From: Engraulis encrasicolus | Taxonomy: Eukaryota > Chordata > Actinopteri > Clupeiformes > Engraulidae | Assembly: GCF_034702125.1 (NCBI RefSeq) | Contig: NC_085869.1 | Location: forward strand, 11,172,650-11,236,649 | Length of the DNA: 64,000 nucleotides | Direction: 5' to 3' | Shown: positions 46,597 through 64,000 of the stretch, piece by piece | Position numbering within the stretch: position 1 is the first letter of the stretch | How the letters are laid out: each line of letters begins with the position of its first letter | The notes under the pieces: model-generated | Told to the model about the DNA's origin: nothing | What the model saw: only the letters and a program-made list of their open reading frames with translations | Database searches by the model: none | Made by a program: the position numbers and the translations under genes

Positions 46597-49500
46597 CTAA
46601 ACAACCTGTTGAGATGATCGCCTCTGACTTTGTTCATTTTGGGGTCTGAACCCACGTCTGTGAAAATGAAACAGTAATTATTTGATCTGAGTCTTGTTAA
46701 GTTACTTAATAATAACCTGCATGGACGTTTAACATGACATTAGGTATTAATTGCATTTGGCTGATCTTGCATATTGTCCATCATGTGTGTAGACTGACAT
46801 AATTATGGCTGTTAGCCATCATGTTGCACCACTGAGTGACGGTAAAACAGTTAATGCAATATAGACTTTGCATAGAACCACAAAAGAACAATTTGAAACA
46901 AGCACTTTTATCCCTGTATTTCGATTCCCTCCTGTTATTGACAAATCCAATAGGCCTATGTTGAGTAAATGACCTGACAAGATGTGAAATGGGTGAGTAG
47001 ATGAAAAGGTTTCATACCAGAATTAAGGTCCAAATTATGAACAAAGGTCTTCCTTAATGAAATAAAGAACTTGACTAACTGCCTAGATGACTGCCAACAT
47101 GAAAACAGTGCACTCTTTTCTGTCTTTTGTCCAGATTGCAAATGAGACCATGACCTTTGAACTGTGTTATTACAAAATGTTGAAGCTAAAAATTCTATCA
47201 TCAATGAGACCTTGCCTCTCATGACGAGGCCACAAGCACTGTGAGGATGGGGGTTAAAATGGGGGATAAAAAATGGGAACATGGCTTCGCTCTGTTACAC
47301 CAAAGTTAGAAAACTAATTCTGCACACCTTCTTCTTGGGAAACTTTGGTTTGTGTTTCAATAGTTTGCCCTTCATTGATTGGTATGTGTGGCATGTGGTA
47401 GCTGGCCTCTGTCTTAGCAGAGAACATGTGGGATGCGATCTGCTCACACCTCCTATGTGTATGGAGGAATTGCAGCTTGGTTTTCTAGTGAAATGGAGGA
47501 GTAGAGGAGGGAAGCCATCGCTCTAGACCGAAAGCAGAAGGAATGATTAAATCTCTGTGTTTCTGTGGTATATAGGCCTTTTAATGAATGTTGATGTTAA
47601 CATCAGACTGTAACACAAGGGAGAGGCAAGGGATTATTTCAAGTGTGTGTGTGTATGTTTGTTTGTTTTACTGACCTTTGAAGACAGCGGAAGTAAAGGC
47701 AGCTAATGGAAAGGACAGTGGCACCGACGGACAACCCACCATCAATCACACCAACAAAGGAAGCTAAAAAAAACATTTGGTGGAAGTAAATACAAATGTT
47801 GCAGTATTTGTGGTCTGACCTGTATCAGTCCTTTCAGACTCAGCTACAAGAACACATTTTTTTCTGATAAGGAATGCTGAAACATTCAATAATACAGCTG
47901 TGTGCATGTGTTGTCTGACCTTGATCTGTCATTTTAGGCTCAGCTACAAAAAAAAAAAGAAAAAAAAAAAAAAACGTTCTGATAAGCAAGGCTCAAAATA
48001 TTGTGAAAAGTAAATACAACTCTGTGCATATGTATGGTCTGACCTGGAGCAGGCCTCTGGCGCTCAGAAACACTCTGTCTCCTAGAGCTCACTGGATTAC
48101 TGACTTCACAAGTGTAAGACACTTTTGGGTGTCCACTCTCCACAACCAACACAGGGTCCGTCCTCTCAGTATCTATTCCCATCCAGCTGTATTTCAAGGG
48201 GCCATCACCTTTCCCCTCACAGGTAAGGGTGCATAATTTGTCTTCAAAATTGCAGTCTATTCGGAGATCAACATCTTCAACAGCCCCTGCTCCACATAGA
48301 GAATGTTGTCCAAAAAAGTAAAGTGAAACAGACATTATGTTCTCATCTCTGTTTCCAGATGACTGCATTTCCCACTAAAAAAATCCTTTACAACGTAACA
48401 CAGAAACCCACATACAGGTGCACAGTGGCACAGTTTTATATGAGTAATATTACTTGCCTGGCGAAAACACAATATATTCTGAGTTAGACACCAATTGTAC
48501 AGACTTGTGATTGCTTAACCTGCCAAACAGTTTAATAATAATAATAATAATTGTATTTGTATAGCACTGTGTCATACAAGGCATGTAACTCAAAGTGCTT
48601 AACAAATGGGAAAAAACATTGTTAGAGATAGATTTAAAAGGAGAGGTATAGAGGAGAGGCAGAAAAAGCAGGAAGGCAGAGGAAGAAGAGATAGACAGAG
48701 AATGTAGAGTCATAAGGTCAACGTAGGTTAGGACCAGGATTCTTAGATAAGTGAGGTCCATAGTGGCTGGGCCTATCATAAGTCATAGATAGTCACACAG
48801 AGATTGGGCGCTCAGGTGCGGCCCCTGGTGGCATCAGGGGTGAGGAAAAACTCCCTTTCGCTTGAATCATAGTTTGTGAGGGGGAAAAAAAAGCTCAGTG
48901 AGGTCTGAGAAAAAAGACCCCCTGTAGTCAGGAAGAAACCTCAGGCAGAGACCAGCGGCCACCTAGGGGAGCCCCCTGCCAGGGCTGGATTGCGAGTAGT
49001 AAGGGCGCTGCGGCGGCTGGGACACTATGACGCCTTGGCAGCTAGGAGTTGGCAAGGATGAAGAGGTGGGTCTTCAGCTGCTTCTTAAAGGAGTCGACGG
49101 AGGTGGCTGATCGGATCTCGATGGGGAGGGCGTTCCATCTCTTGGGCGCATAGCAGGCAAACGCGGCGTCGCCGATCTTCTTCTGCGGGGGGGTGGGGGT
49201 CCTTAGCAGCTTGGCATCAGTGGACCTGAGAGCTCGAGCAGGGGCATAAAAAGAAAGCATGTCTGAGATATAGCTAGGGGCAAGTCCATTTAATGCTTTA
49301 AATACTGTGAGCAGAATCTTAAAGTCGATTCTGTATGAGACAGGTAACCAGTGCAGGTCTGCCAAGACAGGAGAGATGTGCTCTCTCATTCTGGTTCTTG
49401 TTAGGATTCTTGCCGCAGAATTTTGAATGAGTTGCAATTTGTCAATTAATTTTTTTGGGAGACCAGAGAAGAGAGCATTGCAGTAGTCTATCCTACTGGT

Positions 49501-50686
49501 GACAAAGGCATGAATAAGTTTCTCAGCGTCTTGTCGGGGGGCCAAGCCGCGCACTTTGTTGACATTTCTAAGATGGAAAAAAGCAGATTTTGTTATCTTG
49601 TTGATGTGAGGCTCAAAGCTCAAATCCGAGTCTATGACCACACCTAGGCTAGTAACCTTATCTTTAATGTGTATGCTTAGGTCACCTAGGCTTGAGTGGA
49701 GTTTTGCACGTTTTTTCTTAGGCCCAATGAGCAACACTTCAGTTTTATCTTCATTTAATTTTAGGAAGTTACTGTTCATCCAATCTGTAATGGCAGACAT
49801 GCATTTAGTCAAGGCATGAATGGCAGTGGTTTGGCTAGGCTCGACAGAGATATATAGTTGAGTGTCATCGGCATAGCTATGAAAATCAACATTGTGCTCT
49901 CTGATGATGGAGCCCAGGGGCAACATATAGAGAGAGAAGAGGAGAGGGCCCAAGCAACTACCCTGAGCAACTCCAAAAGGCACATCATACTTGTTGGAGA
50001 CGTATTCTCCGATGGTGACAAAAAACTGTCTTCCTGTAATATATGTTTTGATATAAATGATAGTTTACTGTGAGCTGACTGAAAGAAAGATAAACTACAT
50101 CCAAAAAAAGTATTAACCAAAAACTTACCAATTACAGTTAAGGTCACTGTATTAGTTGCATCCCTGTTATTCACTTCAGCTGAATACTGTCCATTAAAAT
50201 ATGACTGCAAATTTGAGATTGTCAGTTCCCATGTGTCCATGTCCAATTTAGATGTGTCATTGAATATCCCGTAGTAAGATGGCTGCTCATCTCCCTCAAA
50301 CCACTCAGCTGCTTTGTCTTCACCATGCTTCCAGATTATTGAGGTGACTTGTTTTATTTCAGGTGAAAGGTCCACTGATAACTTAGTAGAGCCACCTTTG
50401 AGGCCGTATAGAGATTTGTCAACTGGGGAGAGAGGATATTAAGGCTGACGAGTGACCAAGGCATACAGTGTGTACTATGCACTATATAGGCTATGTGTCC
50501 TTGGACAATTTGCACTATGTATGTTTGTCTGAAATACACTAGTCAAGACCATCCTTAAATATAGCGAGACAAGCCCATGTTATAAATGTGACCATATGAA
50601 TTCATTAAACAAAAAATATAGAATTCACCTGAACTTGATGTTATGACAACAGGTAACAGTATACACATTATCAAAATGTGTTCCAT
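46597..50686 (-). CDS. SLAM/CD48-family-like receptor with V and C2 domains (gene 3)
   Basis: Minus-strand exons: signal peptide 50629-50686 (MEHILIMCILLPVVITSSS), V 50129-50422, C2 48044-48289, two 24-nt stalk exons 47920-47943 and 47820-47843, transmembrane 47676-47763, terminal 46597-46657 with TAG. All junctions are GT-AG; introns are phase 1 except the last (phase 2). The product is about 264 residues. The V domain has IIWKHGEDKAAEWFEGDE, very close to the same block in gene 1, and no canonical cysteine pair. C2 has LCTLTCEGKGDGPLKYSW and VSYTCEVSNPVSS, the double-disulphide pattern of CD2/SLAM domain 2. The TM is FVGVIDGGLSVGATVLSISC, with an Asp at its outer part. The tail RRGFRPQNEQSQRRSSQQVV is short and has no tyrosine. 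Function is inferred as adhesion or ligand/receptor between leukocytes. Confidence 0.85.
48530..50065 (-). pseudogene. L2/CR1/Rex-type LINE, 5'-truncated, in the V-C2 intron of gene 3
   Basis: The open frame (49042-49983, running on upstream to about 50040) contains FGVAQGSCLGPLLFSLYM, FHSYADDTQLY with the YADD catalytic box of reverse transcriptase, and the C-terminal HWLPVSYRIDFKILLTVFKA. The 3' end is an (ATT)-type tail near 48530, as for L2/CR1/Rex LINEs. The frame is intact over more than 310 codons, so the copy is fairly young, but the N-terminal half including endonuclease is missing. It fills nearly the whole intron, in the same orientation as the gene. Confidence 0.85.
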
Positions 50687-50712
50687 GACGATACATTTTA
50701 CACAGTCCCGTA
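50687..50712 (-). other. 5' untranslated part of the gene 3 signal-peptide exon
   Basis: CTCATTTTACAG precedes 50712 on the minus strand, 26 nt before the ATG. A donor CCCAGA|GTAAGT at 50880 may end an upstream noncoding exon. Confidence 0.5.
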
Positions 50713-51205
50713 CTGTAAAATGAGCAAAATCATATTTGTCATTGTGGTTAATTATTATTCATCTTTTGGCTAGGCTAGGACTATTTTACTGTAGCATACA
50801 ATAACTTAACTCAATATCTTTAAAAAGAAAGAAACACTACCACATGTGCACAATTGCTTCAGAAACAAGTTTGACTTACTCTGGGTCAGTCCGAAAAACT
50901 CATGTAGGCGTATGATATGGAGTCTTAGCCTACTACTTTGGCCTACTTTGGTTGATTACAATTTAGCCCACGGAAAACAGGTAATACATATCTGTGCCAT
51001 ACCAGAGTCATATCCAGATAAGGTTACGTCAAATGACAAATGTAGACTGCCGATATACCAACTTCTACATAACCGTGAACACTCTCCAACCAAGCTCTGA
51101 TGGTACAGGCACACTCTTGGTGTTCTGAATATCCGATAGGCCTACTCCTTTGTGCGACTGTACACAATAATGAAAGCTCAAAGGTTGGTTTTATGACTAT
51201 GCCAG

Positions 51206-51330
<125 letters not shown>

Positions 51331-52089
51331 TGTGATTTAGATTAGATTTTTTATTGTCCCACATGGATATTTGTTTTCTCATCAGACAAGTCAATTTCAT
51401 CAGGTTCAACATTAGTTAGCCTAGATCTGTTGTGACTCAGTTCAGAGGGCAGTCAGGGCTAGGTGTGTGATGGCTTTGTCATTTGCGTCAGTGAGGCTGG
51501 GGGTGGGGAGGTGTATCATCTTCTATCTAATGCTAAGTTGGAGATTTTGATGAGCTTATTCTTGCTGGTGTGTCATTCTTCGTCTATGAGTGATTCTACG
51601 ATTCAACTGCGCTTTTGGCAAAAGCAAAATGTCAATTATCAGTATTTTTTTCCAACTAAATGACCTAGATGTTTACATAGTGTATATATTTAAGTTTCCA
51701 AACAAATTGCCAAGCTTAATCTTAAATCATTTGATAAATACTCTAATGAAAGCGAACATTTGCTTGATTATTTTGTCAACAGTGTTATGGATAAATACTT
51801 TGTCATCTCAAACATATATAAAAATACAGAGTTGAAACAGCATACGTTTGAAAGTGCTTATGTCCCTTAACAATAATGTTGTCATTAATCTGTGCAACTG
51901 ATATAGAAAATGTGATTGTTGAGCTTCATAAGTAGGATTTTATGATTCACTGTGATACAGACTGACACATTTTTAGATGCGTCCAGCATCTCTATAACAG
52001 GGTCTGTCTGTCTGTCCGTCCGTCCGTCCGTCTGAAACGCTTTCTTGTCTGAAACGCTTTCTTTAAATTGTTCCCTCCTGTGTCCACAA

Positions 52090-52376
52090 GGCGGCACTTG
52101 CGGCACTTGACTTGGCCTGGAGCACTTGCGCACTTGCGGCACTTCACTTGGCCTGGAGCTAATGCGTGGAAACCAAAACAGCAGTACGACACGGAAAACA
52201 AAACAGCAGTACGACACGGAAACCAAAACAGCAGTACGACACGGAAAACAAAACAGCAGTACGACACGACGGGAGCTAATGCGTGGAAACCAAAACAGCA
52301 GTACGACACGGAAAACAAAACAGCAGTACGACACGACGGGAGCTAATGCGTGGAAACCAAAACAGCAGTACGACAC
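52090..52376. repeat. Minisatellite with 25-bp and 17-bp units in higher-order arrangement
   Basis: Seven 25-bp units (GGAAAMCAAAACAGCAGTAC plus GACAC) start at 52168, 52193, 52218, 52243, 52285, 52310 and 52352. The first variable base alternates C, A, C, A, C, A, C. A 17-bp unit GACGGGAGCTAATGCGT separates 52243-52267 from 52285 and 52310-52334 from 52352; a related 17-mer precedes the array. The left flank (52090-52160) has its own imperfect repeat of CACTTGGCCTGGAGC. Confidence 0.92.
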
Positions 52377-52399
52377 GACGGGCAGCCATGGAGCCGACT

Positions 52400-54880
52400 G
52401 GCCTCGTTTAAATTTGAAATCGCATGGTAATACGGGCCAGCGAAACACAACCTGGATAGGTGTGACAGAAACAGAAAGGTCTGCTAAACATCATTTCTGC
52501 CAGATGACTACCTAGTGTCAAAACGTATACGATATGTTACCAAACCGGCAAGGCTAAGCTGATTGCATTGTGAGACAACTGAGGGGGGCATTCAATTTTC
52601 TGCATCGTTTTGCGTTTGGACAGTGGTAGGCAACTTCGTTCCTTCTCCACAGCACACCAACACCACTGTGAGTGTCACTTCATGTTCACAGTCTTGTGAT
52701 AGGCCTACACTTCGGCTGATAGTGTCGCGTTGTGCTCAGCTATTTCGGTTCATCAGAATGGAAATGAACGATTTTGAAGTCGGCAGGCAGTATTTCACAC
52801 AGATATTTGTGCTCAGATAGAGGGGCGTTTGCATTGCATAACGCTCCACGACATGGAACCGGAATAAGTTGACAGGCGACCAGCAGCGCTACAGCTCGTC
52901 CTCTAAACGTGAGTTTGCAAACATTCTGCCAGTACGTTTCAGTGAGTAGTTAGTGTTCTCGAACTACAAGTAGACAGATGGGCCATTTGCATTTCACATA
53001 CGCTGTGTTACTGATGTTCTCGGACATATTGCAAGGGAGATACGTTTTCTGCCGGCGGGCGCGTGGACCCCACAGGTGCTTTCCCTTGCGCTCAGAGAGA
53101 GCACGGGACAGAACGCGTCTTTTGATTCGTAATTGGTTTGCAGTCGTATGAATTTGGTAAACTCTGCCACTGAAGCTCACTGCTTTGTGCCTTGACGGTG
53201 AAAAGCTGGCATTGAAAATGAAGCGCATAATTCATCCAAACCCATGTTTTCATTGAACCCATAAGCGCATGATTTATCCAAACGGTTTTATTTATTTATT
53301 AGGCTATTTGGCGATGTTTAGTTTCTTTCCCACATGCACATGATGCTGAAATGGCGTGATAGCCTACTAAAGGTTGATAAATAACCTACTAATAATATCT
53401 GGTAATTTGTAATGTAGCCACTTGATCTATGTGAAATTTGAAATTAGATGCTTCTTTTCCAAATCCAAGCATGATGGGCTTATTATAGCCTAAACTGCAA
53501 AATATAAAGCCTTGTCTCGTCATTTCGCTGCCTGCCACATTATTTGGAGTTTCCATGGGCAATAGGCTATGACCAATAAACAAAAAGCACATCCTAAGAG
53601 GGTGGGGGCGTTGACAGGTTAGGAGGAGGCCAGTGGGGCGTTTTGGGGGGGAAAAAAGGTTGGAACTAGAGGGACGCATCTGTTGTCCGCCTGTCGGCCT
53701 TGTTCATTATAAATCCCTGTAACGTCTGATTTGAATTTAGTCACCCTCCTTACACAAGACTTCCTTCTCCAGAGATAATCCCTAGTGTCTGTTCATAGGA
53801 TTTTTCCAACACATAAGGGATCAATAACACAAAAACACTTTCAAAACAGTCAACCGTGTTACTCAACTGTGTTACGGTCAACAGTGCAGGGGAACAAGTC
53901 GGCACTTTTTTAGGAGAAAAAACAGAGCAGACAAACCCATCTCCCTAGAACACAAATTATGTTGTTTGTTTGTCTGTTAATATGGAGATAAATTGACAAA
54001 AACAAACTCCTCCTCAACTGTCATAGCTGATGCGTAACACCATTGACGGTAACACGGCTTGACATTTCAGCCATTTTTATGATGTTGTGCTAACTGAGGA
54101 CCTCAGAAGTTCCACCACAACACCTTAATCAATTCATGTATTTGTATGCATTATCTGTGTTTTTCTACATGTGATTTCTAATTCAGATTCTTATGAATAT
54201 GTTGATAACACAGTTGACAGGCAATTTTCCCGCTGACATGAAAACATGAAAAAGAATGTATTAAATTATGGAAGGATGGAGCTCAAAACTTACCAAACAG
54301 TCTTCCCATATCCTGCCAAAGAGGTTATGACATCACGTGGTGTTATTCGTATGGCCTAAGACCAAACCATTACTGATTTATGGAGGGGGTTTCAGAGACC
54401 TTGACACGGTTAACACAGTTTTCGTGGACACACACAAAATGGCAAATTTCATGTATAATGGACAGCACAGTGGTCTTTCTGACAGTTTTATCATATTGTG
54501 ATGATTACTGTGAATCAACATTTACAATCATCTTGGGCAAAACAAGTTTCTTAACATAATAATATGAAGACTGAATCTGACATTTGGAAAACAGGACGGC
54601 ATGAAAACACCCAAAACCAGTATTAAATATTCATTCTTGCTGAGGGAAATAATGCCATGTCTACACTTTCTGTATTATATGAATGATAAATGTGTGGTAA
54701 TCTCCAAAACATCATTGGATGCAGTTAATAGTTAGTGGAATTGGCAAATAAAATCCATGGACTTAAAAGCGCAGGCGAATCGTAGAATCACTCTCTATAC
54801 ATCATTCCACATTTAATTTTACACTATGCTTACTAAGGAGCACAGTTTAGTGAACTGGAAGATCAAAATGGTTAAAGACA
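52400..54880. other. Intergenic region between genes 3 and 4, no gene recognised
   Basis: This stretch separates the divergent genes 3 and 4. Frames at 52950-53228 and 53389-53679 (minus) show no recognisable domain. GAAACAGAAA at 52468-52477 is an ISRE-like core, but with no exon nearby it may be chance. Confidence 0.5.
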
Positions 54881-54961
54881 AATGAAAAAGTTAAACGTTC
54901 AAAGGCAATACTACAGCTTACTAAGCTGTCATGGAGTGTGCGTGCGTGCGTGCATGCAGGC

Positions 54962-55038
<77 letters not shown>

Positions 55039-55050
55039 TGTGTCTGTGTC
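54962..55050. repeat. (GT)n microsatellite
   Basis: GT run bounded by GCGT and CTGTGT variants, about 320 bp upstream of the gene 4 ATG. Confidence 0.96.
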
Positions 55051-55189
55051 TGTGGGTGTGTGTGCTCATGCATGCAGGCACCTGTGTCAGTCTGTGCCAT
55101 GGCTGTGTTACAGTAAGCTCGTGAAGATGCAGTTTGGTGCAGCAAACTAGCTTAAGACACTGCTGATGAGAAATAAAGTCAGGGTAGCA

Positions 55190-55199
55190 GGAAGTGAAA
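55190..55199 (+). promoter_or_regulatory. ETS-IRF composite element (EICE) upstream of gene 4
   Basis: GGAAGTGAAA fits GGAANNGAAA, the composite site bound by PU.1 or SpiB with IRF4/IRF8 in myeloid and B-lineage cells. It is about 165 bp upstream of the proposed ATG and is followed by CTTTC, a partial inverted IRF half-site. No TATA box is evident. Confidence 0.5.
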
Positions 55200-55364
55200 C
55201 TTTCTACCACAACAGCAGCAACGCAGCGGAGTTACTGACAATCTGTGCAGCATAGCGAGCAAGTGTTCATTCCTAGTCCATTCTTAGTCTAAGTGTACTG
55301 TTACACAGCTCAGAGCAGGTACATTCACTGCTGGAAAAGCGGGAGCTGACACTCTAGCACAACA

Positions 55365-64000
<8,636 letters not shown>

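Noticed and set aside
52168..52376. CRISPR-like alternation of repeat and spacer
   Set aside because: The spacers are themselves repeats and the genome is eukaryotic; it is a minisatellite.
51885..52448. Minus-strand 187-codon frame with repeated CFGFHAL-type blocks
   Set aside because: It translates the 25/17-bp minisatellite.
52468..52477. ISRE-like GAAACAGAAA as a gene 3 promoter
   Set aside because: It is 1.8 kb from the nearest candidate gene 3 exon, and no start or donor is close; chance cannot be excluded.

Overview
The window reads as a teleost fish chromosome. It is AT-rich and intron-rich, full of long (GT)n/(CA)n microsatellites, and carries fish-type repeats: tRNA-headed SINEs, Tc1/mariner, hAT and TTAA-flanked T2/Kolobok-like MITEs, L1/Tx1 and L2/CR1-type LINEs, and Penelope-like fragments. 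There are no operons and every gene is split into spliced exons. I cannot name the species from sequence alone.

Four host genes can be assembled from splice signals, intron phase and domain content. Three lie on the minus strand and are paralogous immunoglobulin-superfamily receptors of the CD2/SLAM/CD48 type. Gene 1 (6774-27417, with a possible promoter near 35 kb) has a signal peptide, a cysteine-poor V domain, a C2 domain, a transmembrane segment and an unusual cytoplasmic tail of nine small exons; four of those exons, with their flanking introns, look tandemly duplicated. Gene 2 (40507-41875) is a compact version with a signal peptide, one V domain and a transmembrane segment. Gene 3 (46597-50686) has a signal peptide, V, C2, two 24-nt stalk mini-exons, a transmembrane segment and a short tail. 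All internal junctions are phase 1 except the one into the last exon of gene 3.

Gene 4 (55365 to beyond 64000, plus strand) is the most unusual. Phase-1 exons join a canonical Ig V domain to a charged coiled coil and then to an AIG1/GIMAP-type GTPase domain whose G1 and G3 motifs are degenerate. No signal peptide or transmembrane exon is visible. The gene runs off the right edge.

The introns and intergenic DNA hold a dense layering of mobile elements. Several have intact target-site duplications that fix the order of insertion: hAT inside a 3.9-kb foldback, a MITE inside a Tc1, a 1.2-kb element inside a Tc1-derived palindrome whose other arm keeps the empty site, and that palindrome inside a SINE. 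Two promoter-like elements stand out: an ISRE at 35069-35080 next to a candidate gene 1 first exon, and an ETS-IRF composite element at 55190-55199 upstream of gene 4. Together the locus looks like an immune-receptor cluster (self/ligand-binding IgSF proteins) beside a GIMAP-type gene.
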